Assembly (NCBI GenBank): GCA_021464525.1
Contig: JADRCO010000185.1
Location: forward strand, 1-44,988
DNA: 44,988 bases
Origin: Rhizophagus sp. LPA8_4_AMF
Taxonomy: Eukaryota > Glomeromycota > Glomeromycetes > Glomerales > Glomeraceae
Direction of reading: 5' to 3'
Made by a program: the position numbers and the translations under genes. Positions 24,025 to 34,337 of this stretch are shown here, in pieces. Under the pieces are notes generated by a model. The model had not been told where the DNA came from. It saw only the letters and a program-made list of their open reading frames with translations, and did not search any database. Positions within the stretch are counted from its first letter, which is position 1. Each line of letters begins with the position of its first letter.

Positions 24025-24352
24025 TTTTTTAACATTATATGATTAGATAATTTTTTACAAACTAAGATTAATATGAACTTGAAAATAAAAGGTAAGTGTA
24101 TTTTAGTCTGCTCTGCAAGTTTACTTAGGGAATTTTGAATATTGTTTTTGACTTTACATATGGACGAATGAATTTGCTGATCATAACCAAAAATGGTTAG
24201 ATTAATTTTAACGAAAATGAAGTCAAAACGGTATTCAAAACCTCGGTTTGTGCTCTAAGTAAACTTGTGGAGCAAGCAAACTTACTGTAAGTTAATTTAA
24301 AGGTTACACATGTGCTGAAAAATTATATTTCGAAAATGTTTTTTCTCTAAGG

Positions 24353-24360
24353 TCACGTGA
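24353..24360. promoter_or_regulatory. Second TCACGTGA site upstream of SPRTN
   Basis: Exact palindrome in the same intergenic region as 24017-24024, flanked as GGTCACGTGACTACC, so the symmetric part extends to ten bases (GTCACGTGAC). Confidence 0.45.
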
Positions 24361-24775
24361 CTACCACGCTTTGGAAAATACATTTCGCTATTTCAAATTA
24401 TATGTAAAAACTTTTTTTATTTTCTGTGAAAATTGTTTACAAGAATTTAATAGATTTTATGAAGTTATAAAGATGGAGGATTATAATAAAAAATCCAGAA
24501 ATAATGGAGAAGTCCGAAATAGATCAAGATCAATAAAATAAGGGTCATTAAATAAACCAATTTTGATCAAATAAATGAAGTAAAATGAAAAAAAAAGAAT
24601 CGAAATTTACTCTTACTATTAGTTTATAACAAAAGAAGGCTGAAGATAAATTGATTATATAGTAATATATTTTAAATCAATTTCACCGTACAAGCTTTAG
24701 TAATTTACAAAGTTTACATTTAAATATAGTCGCGCGAATCGCGTAAACAATTCTAAATATATATATACAAATAAA

Positions 24776-26613
24776 CTATAGGAGACTTTGCTGCACGCTT
24801 GGAGGTAGTTCTTCTTCTACATCAAAAATCTCATCATATTTATTTTCCATCCATTTTTGACCTTGCTCAATAGTTAGTTTAACTTTATTCGTCAGATGTT
24901 CCATGTCTTCCTCAGCATGCTTCCAAGAAAAATACCACATCAGTTCACATAACATTAGAAAACCAAATGCTCCCCATACCGTTGCTTCACCATAACCAGC
25001 ATAATAAGTTTTAATTTTTTCTTCACTAAAAGGAACCTCCCAAGAATATAGATTTGTATGGTCATTAGTCGCAATTTGTACATGTCGAATACGACCGTAA
25101 GGATCTATAAATAAAGGTCAAAAAAAAATTTTTTAATTACGTAATTTATAAATAAATATTATAATATTGCAAATATATTACCGATGAGCCCTGAAGCTCC
25201 ACCTCCATCACATCTTAAAATCCAATATCCATTTTCAACCGCTCTTACAGATGACATTTTTAAATGTTGCAATCCGACATGTGCAGACCAAGTTTGTGCC
25301 GGTGACAAAATCAAATTTGCGCCTGCCGCTTGGCCAAGTAACTCTGGGAAATCCATATCTAGGCATATGGCTCCACTAACATTTAAACTTAAAAATTCTG
25401 TTCGTCCTTTTTCTTTCTTTGGTAATTCAATTTTCACAGTTCTCAAATATCCTGGGCCACTTTCAGTGGAATATGATTCTACCAATGGAACAGGATGTGT
25501 TTTCTCATATTTGAATAATGTTTCATTATTCCCAATGAACCTCAACATATTTTTTTTCTTAGAGCCATTACGGACTGTATATGCTAATCCCAAAAAAAAG
25601 TGATATTTGTTCGTATAATTATAAGCTGTATTTAATAACTTTTCATATTCTGAATCACTTTCTATTGAAATTGCCGATTCACTCCACAATACAATTTTTG
25701 ATTGAAAATTGGTTACTAACGTCGCTGTTTTTTTAAACATTTCATCCATCGTAACACCATAGCTTGGTAATACACATCCAACTTCTTCAGTTTGCGTATG
25801 ATTAAAATTACTTTCTATATTGTTTAACCTGTAACTTCCGATGAAAAAACAACCTAGAATAACAAACAGCATTCCCATACGTAAATAATAATTATTTGTT
25901 AAATCTTCTTTATATACATTTGCGTTATCGTCGTTATCAGGAGTTGGATGATTAATTAAGGGAGTTTCCTCATCCAATACAATATACCGATTTTTTTTAT
26001 TTATCCTATGTCTCAATATCAGATAATCGGATATTACTTGCATCCACAGCGCCAAAAGAAGATTAATTGCACTGAGCCCTCCAATTGAGGCTATCTGTAC
26101 GATTGGATCACCCGTATATCCCGAGTTATCAATTGTATATGACCAATCTCCCCAGGATCCTAAAGGAGAATATCGTCTAAATAACGACCAGGCTGCCGTC
26201 CAAATTGCTGGAAACATTAATCTTGAATTCACATTATGTGTGAAATTTCCATACCTATCGTTAATTTTTATTGAGAGGTACTTTGTCAATACCATTGGTA
26301 TTAGCGTAACAAACGCTATTGACGCTCCTATAATTGATAAAATCGTAAAGTTTTCAAAATAACTTTCCATAGGGGAAGTTGTTGGTTCATTATGTGCCAA
26401 AGCAGCTCCTGATGTGAGTGCCAAAAATAATGGTAAGTTTATTAATGATGGACTCTTACGAACCAATATATAAATTAATGGTAAATTAAAAAATGATAGA
26501 ATAGGGATTGGAGTAGGCCCAACTCCAAACCATGTTAAACAAAATACAGTCCCATGAGCTGGGAACATGTATGCTAGCTGTTTAACCGTTCGTTTTATAA
26601 ATTGGTATATCAT
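24776..26613 (-). CDS. Membrane carbon-nitrogen hydrolase, apolipoprotein N-acyltransferase (Lnt)-like
   Basis: Two exons, 26613-25182 and 25104-24776, give 586 aa. The N-terminal ~210 residues hold several membrane segments, as in bacterial Lnt. A short hydrophobic stretch near 255-270 leads into a nitrilase-fold domain. Its three catalytic parts are visible: Glu in LWSESA, Lys in the YEKTHPVPLVE segment (compare YxKxHLVPFGE of Lnt) and Cys in GAICLDMDFPEL. One more membrane segment near the C-terminus (WGAFGFLMLCELMWYF) precedes a charged cytosolic tail; bacterial Lnt also ends in a membrane helix. Lnt transfers a fatty acyl chain from phospholipid to the N-terminus of lipoproteins. Fungi lack bacterial-type lipoproteins, so the substrate here is unknown. 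The motifs look intact, so an active acyltransferase or amidase is likely. Confidence 0.85.
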
Positions 26614-27209
26614 TATTTCAAATAAATTTCTTAAAAGTAAAAAAAAGGAATTAAAAACAAAAGCGAGACCCTCAGTTTTTATTATAATGTAGATAATGAT
26701 TTATCTAGATAATCAAAAAATGTACAAAAGCATTTTTGCCTAAATGAGGGAACAAAAAAACAAAAGTATTTTGTAGGTAATGACTTTCAAAGGGTATGAT
26801 CTGAAGCATGTGAAACATCTTTCTTATGAAGCTCACATATATACCAAATCGGTTTGGCTGACAAATAGAAATTTCCGCTACGGTATATATGGTATATATG
26901 TAATTAATATGATCATATTTTTGTATAAAAAATATTCAATAAAATGGTTTAAAGCGTAAATAAATAAAAAAATAAATTATTTATAATTAATAAGAAACGC
27001 GTAAAATAATATAATGTTAAAATGCTATGTTACGCTTTGTAAATCTATTAAGAAAGATACATATTTAAGTTTCACAGTGATGTCTATCAGGAAGATCGAT
27101 ACCCATGTAAATCAGCTATATATATAATACAAAAAAAAAAATATTTTGTACAAAGTAAAAAAATATGACGAGTAATATAAAATGATAAATGACAATTACT
27201 GTATATTCT
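26614..27209. other. Intergenic region with GGTATATATG repeats
   Basis: It holds the promoter of the Lnt-like gene and the 3' flank of HDAC11. No coding exon was seen. GGTATATATG occurs twice in tandem (26882-26891 and 26891-26900) and once inverted (26836-26845), with a small CCAAA/TTTGG palindrome between. Confidence 0.5.
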
Positions 27210-28406
27210 CTAATGAGAAGTTATAACAGATTTTCTACGTCCTTCCAAAAGACCAAACTTACTAATTAAATTTAAAATACTCGCAGAAATAATTTCTGCA
27301 TTTTTTTTTTGGTATCCTCCACTCAGTAACATTACTATAGGAACTCCATGATCGAAAGCCATTCGAAAAACGATTTCATCTCTTTTCAATATCGCTTCAG
27401 CCGATAAATTCATTGCTCCAAGAGGGTCACCTTCTAAACAATCTGTTCCTGCATTATATATAATAAATTGAGGATGAAATTTATGAAACGATTGAAATAG
27501 ATTTGATTGAATGAGAGGAAGATATTTATCATCTTGTTTTAATTCTGGAGATGTTAATGGAATTGGTGTAGTGATTGAAGAGAATGCATCATTGTCCTGT
27601 GGATATATATGAACATTAAATGCATCTACAATATGAATTTTATTATTATGTGCTAGATCGCGTTCATATCCATTTCCCTACAAGAAACTTGTAATAAGCC
27701 GAAGGAATAAAAAAATAAGTGGACGAACGAATGAATACGTTGTTAATACCTGATGAGCGTCCAAATCCACAATCATAACACGAGAAACTTGATCAGGATA
27801 TTTCGACAGTATTTTTTCAACCATCAGGGTAATATCCGCGTAAACACAAAAGCCACCGCCACCATCATAATGCGCATGATGAAATCCTCCCCCTAAAAAA
27901 GTAAATACAATAAATTTTCAAATTCATTGATCAAACGTAAACTTAATAACATTAAATACCTAAATTAATCCCCCAACCATATTCTAAGGCTAATTCTGCG
28001 GCAAGAACGCTTCCACCAGTTTGTAATAACATTGGTTCCAGTACTTTTTTCTTCATTAAAGCTTGAGGTAAGACGGCTAAAAAAGGAACTTCCAAAATTT
28101 TTTGCAATTGAACATTACTATTTAATGATTCAAGATATTGTGTCGAATGTAAATTAGCTATATCAAGTGGAGTTGGAGGTGAAGGTTCATAAAATGAATC
28201 AGCATCAAATAATCCCGATGTTAATAAAATTCGATAAATTCTTTTAAATTTTTGCGTATCAAATGGATGTATCTACACATAAATTGTAAATAATATTTAA
28301 TTTCAAATTTGTCCAAATGCTATCGTAAGCTACTTTTACTGACCTTTTCAAGATTCCAAAATACAATATTATAACATGGATGGTAAACTATTGGTACTTT
28401 TGTCAT
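27210..28406 (-). CDS. HDAC11: Class IV histone deacetylase, HDAC11-like
   Basis: Four exons keep phase: 28406-28344, 28272-27960, 27892-27750 and 27677-27210, giving 328 aa, about the size of human HDAC11. It follows HDAC11 along its length: PIVYHPCYNI...LEKIHPFD, LQTGGSVLAAELALEYGWGI, GGGFHHAHYDGGGGFC (the active-site His pair), VMIVDLDAHQGNG (zinc ligands Asp and His), YNAGTDCLEGDPLG (zinc ligand Asp), KRDEIVFRMAFDHGVP and LLSGGYQKKNAEII. All catalytic residues are present. HDAC11 acts mainly as a lysine defatty-acylase on long acyl chains, in nucleus and cytoplasm. Class IV enzymes are scattered in eukaryotes and missing from yeasts. The start codon is the only in-frame ATG before the first conserved block; a further 5' exon cannot be excluded. 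Confidence 0.93.
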
Positions 28407-28686
28407 ATTAGCGGCTCTTGGAATCAAAAAAAAATAAAATAAAAAAAAATAAAAATATAGTTATAAAGAAAAATATGTAAAGAAAAAAGCTGAAACAAAG
28501 TTAACAAAAGTTGAAATAATTATTCTTAATTAGTTTTTATCTTTTTTTGGAAGTGTAATGAAGTGTTTGTCTATTAAACGCGTATGAAAATCCCTAAATC
28601 AGGTAGATCATTATCAGAGCCACAATTTGTCTGTTAATTTAGTGAATTTTATAAAATCAAAAATAAAAATTTTTTAGTTCATAAAA

Positions 28687-29675
28687 ATGACTTTATTACA
28701 CCTTTTATCATATGGCGCAGCTATACTCGCGTTCTTATTTTTAACGTTGAGCTTAGGTATTTTAAATACCTTTTTTTTTTACGATTTTATAAAACAATTT
28801 ACTAATCAATTTGTTTCTCAAAGCGTGTGGACTATATTATTTAGGTACTTTGTTTTCTGAGTGAAACAAATCTATTCTTTATTTGAAACATTGTTAACAT
28901 CATTGTATAACTAGCTGAACTCGTCGAAGAATATACAGTTTTGACAAGAAAGATTATAAAGAATGTAACTTTGGTAGGTAGATATCGTAGATATCAATTT
29001 CAGTATAGATTTCTTCAATTTTTTTGTTTAAGGTTTTTTAATTAATAATAAATACAATAAAAATTAGATGGTTGTGGTAATTCACGTTCTTCTATGGTTA
29101 TTCGATAGTTTCCCGTTTTGGCGCATTCTTTTCTCTATAATGTGCCATGGTGTATATACAATGAACCTAGAGACATTTCCGTTTATCAATTTGACAAGTT
29201 TACCATTTATCGCAAGCTGTGGTAAATTTTCATGGATTTTTTGTTTTTTTTTGGTAAAAATAATGTTAACCTTTTTTTCCTTAAGTGTTGGTGTTAGCTG
29301 ACCACTTTCTATGGTTTCAATACTTTACATCTCGCTATTTTGTATTCGTGGATGTCGCTGCATTCTTTGGAATTTGCGTTTGGTTAATTCCATTCTCCTA
29401 TTTCATTTCTTTAAGCGCTAACGATAACGCGCTCCCATCTTTTGGTTTGTTATTTCATTATTATAATTTCTTTTTATTCATCTACTGTAATATCATGTTA
29501 AATTTTTTTCTCCCTAATAGATCCGAATATTTATAATGCAGACTTGATTCCATCACGAAATAAATCTGGGCTACTAAAAAGTTTACTTAATTTCATACTG
29601 CAAAAAAAGGATGAGATAATTCCTTTGATATCCACATCAAACTCATCGAATCTTACAACAAGGAAAAGTTTATAG
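28687..29675 (+). CDS. SVP26: Svp26/TEX261 ER-Golgi membrane protein
   Basis: Six exons keep phase: 28687-28756, 28824-28844, 28915-28973, 29068-29221, 29286-29444 and 29521-29675, giving 205 aa (human TEX261 has 196). Exon 2 is only 21 nt and encodes ACGLYYL, a conserved part of the first loop. Four hydrophobic segments are seen: LLHLLSYGAAILAFLFLTLS at the N-terminus, VVVIHVLLWLFDSFPFWRIL, LVLADHFLWFQYF and FFGICVWLIPFSYFISLSAN. ISLSANDNALPSF matches the family signature. Svp26 (Erv26) is a COPII cargo adaptor that carries mannosyltransferases and other type II proteins from the ER to the Golgi. The C-terminal ~50 residues are cytosolic and Lys/Ser-rich. It is divergent from HDAC11 with 280 bp between start codons. 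Confidence 0.92.
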
Positions 29676-29796
29676 TTTATTGTAAAATATATTAATTTAT
29701 AGTCGCGTAAATTAGTTAAGGAACAATAATTATTGTGAATCATCAAAATCTTTAGTAATATATTCATAGAAATGTTAATATATATTTTCTTTTACA

Positions 29797-30077
29797 TTAA
29801 GTTTTTTGAGAAGTATTGGTGATTTGATTCGATAAATTATTTGAAGCATTTCCCGCAGTTGCTTGAGAGTCTACAGAATTTTTTTTCTCCAGCCAGTCAC
29901 TAACGTAATGACCTGTTAAAGCTATGGCTATTCCTCCTATTAATATATTTTTAAGTTTGTTTATTAAATAAACGAAAGTAAAAACTTGAGTCTATGTTAA
30001 AACGAAATTATACCTAAACCGAGATAAACGCGTGTTCTTGGTGCCAAAGACTTATAAGAAGCCCAAAATGACTTCAT
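29797..30077 (-). CDS. Small single-pass membrane protein, 67 aa
   Basis: Two exons, 30077-30014 and 29936-29797 (phase 1), give 67 aa. A basic start (MKSFWASYKSLAPRTRVY) leads into one short membrane segment (LGLGGIAIALTGHYVSDWL), followed by a charged EKK and a polar Ser/Asn/Thr tail. The shape (short basic N-terminus, one helix, hydrophilic tail) is that of small mitochondrial inner-membrane subunits or assembly factors of fungi, but I do not recognise the family. The intron, the phase and the compact position between SVP26 and UTP4 support a real gene. It shares a 155-bp divergent promoter with UTP4 that holds a TCACATGA site. Confidence 0.7.
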
Positions 30078-30159
30078 GTTTTTATTCTTTGAATGATTTG
30101 GTTTTACAGACAAAGTATAATATGTATTACATCTCAGATGTGATTAAAATATATGCAAA

Positions 30160-30167
30160 TCACATGA
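30160..30167. promoter_or_regulatory. UTP4: TCACATGA site in the divergent promoter of UTP4 and the 67-aa gene
   Basis: One-base variant of TCACGTGA, matching the RTCACRTG form of Cbf1-type sites. It lies 66 bp before the UTP4 start and 83 bp before the minus-strand gene, near the middle of the 155-bp promoter. Confidence 0.45.
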
Positions 30168-30232
30168 TCCATAACAAATTTTTTTTTTTGATAATCTAAA
30201 AAAAAATTCTATTCTATAATATTGAAAAAAAA

Positions 30233-33200
30233 ATGCAGATTCATAGGTGTCGTTTCGTAGAGTATATGCCGTCAGCTATTAATGCTCTTGCATTTACGCC
30301 CGGTACGGCTAGACCTTTAATTGCATGTGGTCGTGCTAATGGAGATATTGAAATATGGAACCCACTTAATTGGCACCTAGAAAAAGTATTTAGCTGCAAT
30401 AATAAAAGTTTTTACTATACTGTTTTGTATTTGAATTAATTCACTTTATTATCGGCGTATAGAGAATATTAGGTGAATTAAATACTTCCGTGGAATCAAT
30501 CATATGGGTACATAAACTTAGTTTAACAGAAACAGATAAGATAATTTATAGTACAAAAGATGAACAAGAAAAAGCTTTAAAGGAATTAGCTAATAAAACG
30601 CCAAGATTATTCTCTGGTAGTGCCAATGGATTAATAATTGAATGGGATACGACAAAATTAAAAAGCAAGGTAAATAATATTAATAATATTAGGAAAAAAA
30701 AATTTTTTTTTAACTTTACAAAAAAGTGCATTGAATTGAAAATTGATTTATTGTTGCGAAGAGGATTTACATCTTTTACATTATTGAATACCTACCTATA
30801 TACTATTAATTAAAATTAATTCTAGAAATTTATTAATTCACATGGAGGAGCAATTTGGTGTATGGCCGTTAATCACACAAATACATTACTTGCTATTGGG
30901 TGTGATGATGGAGGTGTACGAATATTTGAAATTACAGATGATGGGTTATCTTTAATAAAAAATTATGATAGAAAGGAAGCAAAAGTTACTTCTATAGCCT
31001 GGGACAAGGAAGATAAATATATTGTATTTGGGACTTCGAATAGTCTTATTATAAAATGGGATGTTGAACAAGGTATTAATAAGCGAAAAATGAGGATGCA
31101 ACTTTATTCATATTTAAATATAAATATTTTTTTTTTTTTTTAAAGAACGTGAAATACTTAGGATAACTCCAGATAAAAATTCACGGAAAGAAACTATTGT
31201 ATGGGCAATTCAAGTGTTAAAGCAAGTTTAAACTTTCCGATTTTAAAGAAATGCATATTGTTTTATACACATTTTAACGATATAAATGATTTTAGAGATG
31301 ATACTATAATAAGTGGTGACTCGCTTGGTTACGTATGTTTCTGGGAAGGAACATTTGGCACGATGAAACAAAAACTTGGTGGTCACGACGCAGATGTTTT
31401 GTGTTTGGCTTCGAATATGGTGAATACCTTTAGCATAAATTCTCTTTTTTATTTATTTTTGATTATTTTTTATATATTAACCCTAATTTTTAGGATGGTA
31501 CAATGGTTTATTCTTCTGGAGTAGATCGTAAATGTGTACTATATCGAATTGCTCCTAAACCCAAATCATACATTAAGGATAATTCAGTCAATGAGAAATA
31601 CTGGGTAAAGGTAGGATATAGTCGTCATCATATGCATGATGTGAAAGCTCTCGCGATATGTGAAGAACGGGGTGTTAATTCTGTAATTACTGGAGGTAAA
31701 GTATTATATAGCATCGTAATTTTTTTTAAAATAATTATGAATTCCTGGATTAACACGATATAAACTGTCTTATATGAAGGGGTTGATACAACTATGGTCT
31801 TCGCTCCAACTTTAAATTTCCCTAAAAGTAAATATTATAGGGTGCCTTATGTTCCTTTAAAACCTATGATCAACATGTCCAAATCAAAAAAATTAATAAT
31901 GTTTCGATCTAACGATCATATAAAAATCTGGAGATTGGGTAAAGGTAAAATATCAAGCAATTTTAATTGTATATGATTATACACACATATTAAGTGTCGA
32001 TTTGAAACTATTTATAGCAGTGCCGCCAGAATCGGATCAATTTAAACAAAAAATTCCTCGTTTAGAATTAGTAGAACCTCAAAAGGCTATTTTAGAAATA
32101 AAATTAAAGGTATTTGTTTATTTATTTCTTTATTTATTTATGTTATATTAGATATTTATTCATTTTTAATTAATATCATTAGGGAAATAATCAATTAATG
32201 GCAAGTTCAATATCCGAAAATGGGGAATGGATTGCAGTATCTGATGTTGAACGTATCAAATTGTTCAAAGTCCTGGAAGACGTAAATATGATTATTAAAT
32301 TTTTTACTTAAAAAAATAATATAAACATGTAACATTGCTTATTTATTTATTTATTTATTTATTTATTTTTTTTAGGACGATAATCCAGTTCATTCAAATC
32401 ATTTAAAAGTACGTAAAATAAAAGATTTTCCTCAAGTAACTATAGACGGACGTAATGTTGGAGCCAATTTATTAGGATTTGTTCCAAATGGAAGTAAACT
32501 TGTAGTAGCTTTTATGAATTCTGAAATAGTAGTTTTTGGACTTGAAATTGACGAAGAGGATGATGTTTATGTAACAGTTCTGGAACGATTTGATGACTAC
32601 TCTACAAAATCTGATTGTGAACCACTAACCAGCTTGACTATAAGCGAAGATGGTAAATGGTTAGCAACAGGTGATCTTCTAAATCAAATTTACGTATATA
32701 ATTTGGAGACTCTTAAGGTAAGATATACTTATTATTATTATTTTAATGTTTTTTTTTTCTGATATATTAATTTATTTATTATTTATTTATTTACTTGACA
32801 TAGCATCATATGACCATTAATCAATTTTCTTCTATGCATACTTCTTTAACATTTCATCCATTTGAACCTATACTTGTAATAACTTTGACATCAAATCAAT
32901 TCTATCTTTTTGATTTACAACAAGAGAAATTAACCGATTGGTCATTAAAATATTCAGAAAAACTTCCACAAAATTTTCTTAATCTTAAAGATAAGATTAT
33001 GGGATGTTCATTTAATCCATCTTCTGATAATATGATTGTATGGGGAGCAAATTATTTATGTTTAATTGATTTTAATAAATGCAAAATAAAAGAAGGCACT
33101 GATAATGATGATGAATTAATTTGTGCTAGATGTTCAGGACAACAATCTAAACCGAAATTTTTGAAAAAACAACAATCAGGAGAACAGGAACAAAAATATG

Positions 33201-33367
33201 AAAAAATATATACGGATACGATCAGTTTTCAATTAGTTAATAGATATCAAACATTAATGTATTTAAATTTTATTAAACATAATCAATTAGTTGTAGTAGA
33301 AAGATCTTTTACTTCTATTTTAGAGAATTTACCACCATCATTTTATAAAGCAAAATATGGTACATAA
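30233..33367 (+). CDS. UTP4: U3 snoRNP t-UTP subunit Utp4/Cirhin, WD40 protein
   Basis: Eleven exons keep phase: 30233-30385, 30463-30669, 30826-31072, 31146-31221, 31296-31419, 31494-31695, 31780-31944, 32018-32109, 32183-32281, 32376-32717 and 32804-33367, giving 756 aa. It starts MQIHRCRFVEYMPSAINALA, as Utp4 does, and has WD-type repeats throughout: GRANGDIEIWN, SGSANGLIIEWD, GCDDGGVRIFE, GTSNSLIIKWD, SGDSLGYVCFWEG and SSGVDRKCVLYR. Utp4 belongs to the t-UTP/UtpA complex that binds the 5' ETS of pre-rRNA first and builds the small-subunit processome in the nucleolus. The intron after exon 4 is of GC-AG type (31222-31295), needed to join VLK to DDTIISGD. The C-terminal part has a Cys pair (CARC) in the linker between late blades. 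It shares a promoter with a divergent 67-aa gene. Confidence 0.93.
31222..31295 (+). other. UTP4: GC-AG intron in UTP4
   Basis: The intron begins GCAAGT and ends TTTTAG. No GT donor nearby restores the conserved join VLK-DDTIISGDS, whereas the GC donor does so exactly, with phase 2 on both sides. GCAAGT is the usual donor of the rare GC-AG class. The intron is 74 bp. Confidence 0.85.
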
Positions 33368-34337
33368 ATTATATTTAATTAGTTGAAATAATATACTGTA
33401 ATGTATACGTCATATGTTTTGCCATAAATATCATATAATGTTAATGTTTATAATGTTTATTTTGTTATTGTGCATAATAATATAGGTTAAATTTACAGGG
33501 ATTTTTTTTCGCATTTTTTTAAATGGTGTTCCACTGAAATATTTCTATTTTTATAAATGTGGTAAAAAACTCATTTTAGATTGGATTTAAAATGACGACA
33601 AGAAATGATCTCAATTTTTATTTTTATTTTTTTTTAAATCTGTAGTGATACATTTAGATCTTTGAGACCGGATTTTTGGGTTTTACTTTAAATGACAGTT
33701 GTGCAAATTACAAATATTTTGGGCTTATAGGTGCATTGTTTGGTACATTAATCCTTATCAGGTAACTTATAATGATACAATTTTACATCGCAAATATTAT
33801 GTTTCAGACAGGAAAGAATGGATTCCAAAAAAAGTTTCTTTAATAATCTAAAATATCTTATAATTAGAAACGAATTAAAAGATTTATTTTCGTTATTCCG
33901 TTCGGGTAATGTATTTCGAATGAGATTAATGTACGAAAAGCCTTTTTTTTTTATGTAATTAAACGAAACGATACACAACTTATTGTTTGTAATTCAAAAT
34001 TTAATTTAAGTTTGTATACAATATATATAATTTTTTTTTTTTCTCTGTGAAAAAAAAAAATTTCCAGTAAAAATGAAATCTTTTACCTTCATCATCTTTT
34101 TTAAACTTTATTAAGTACAATGAGTTGACAATCTTTTTTTTTTCTTTTTTTGTTATTATTATTTTCCTGTTTCCTTTTTATTTGATTCTTCCTTGTTAAA
34201 TATTTAACGTTCCGGAAAAAAAAAAAATTTTTTTTTTGTTCACACGTTCATGTGTGAAAATAAATTAAATAGATAAAAATAGAAATTCACCTTTTTTTTA
34301 AAAAAAAGATAAATAATAATTAAGGTTACTTAAGTAA
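33368..34337. other. Intergenic region rich in homopolymer tracts
   Basis: No coding exon of note lies between UTP4 and the MFS gene. Near its right end are A12-T10 (34216-34237), an inverted repeat TTCACAC/GTGTGAA (34239-34258, 6-nt loop) and T8-A8 (34292-34307), all within 125 bp of the MFS start codon. Confidence 0.5.
34216..34307. promoter_or_regulatory. Homopolymer and palindrome cluster before the MFS gene
   Basis: A12-T10 at 34216-34237, the hairpin TTCACAC-gttcat-GTGTGAA at 34239-34258 and T8-A8 at 34292-34307 stand in a row ending 30 bp before the ATG at 34338. Such dA:dT tracts commonly mark open promoters; the hairpin may be an operator-like site or an mRNA leader structure. Function is inference. 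Confidence 0.4.

Larger units (their letters stand above)
23913..24775. other. Intergenic region with two TCACGTGA palindromes
   Basis: It lies upstream of SPRTN and downstream of the Lnt-like gene, both on the minus strand. No coding exon was recognised. Exact TCACGTGA palindromes lie at 24017-24024 and 24353-24360. Between them, parts of 24110-24300 are repeated in inverted order (TCTGCTCTGCAAGTTTACTT and AGTAAACTTGTGGAGCA), suggesting a loose inverted repeat of about 190 bp. Confidence 0.5.

Noticed and set aside
31201-31295. Open frame starting at 31201 and running into UTP4 exon 5
   Set aside because: Its first part is the GC-AG intron; the conserved Utp4 join needs that piece removed.
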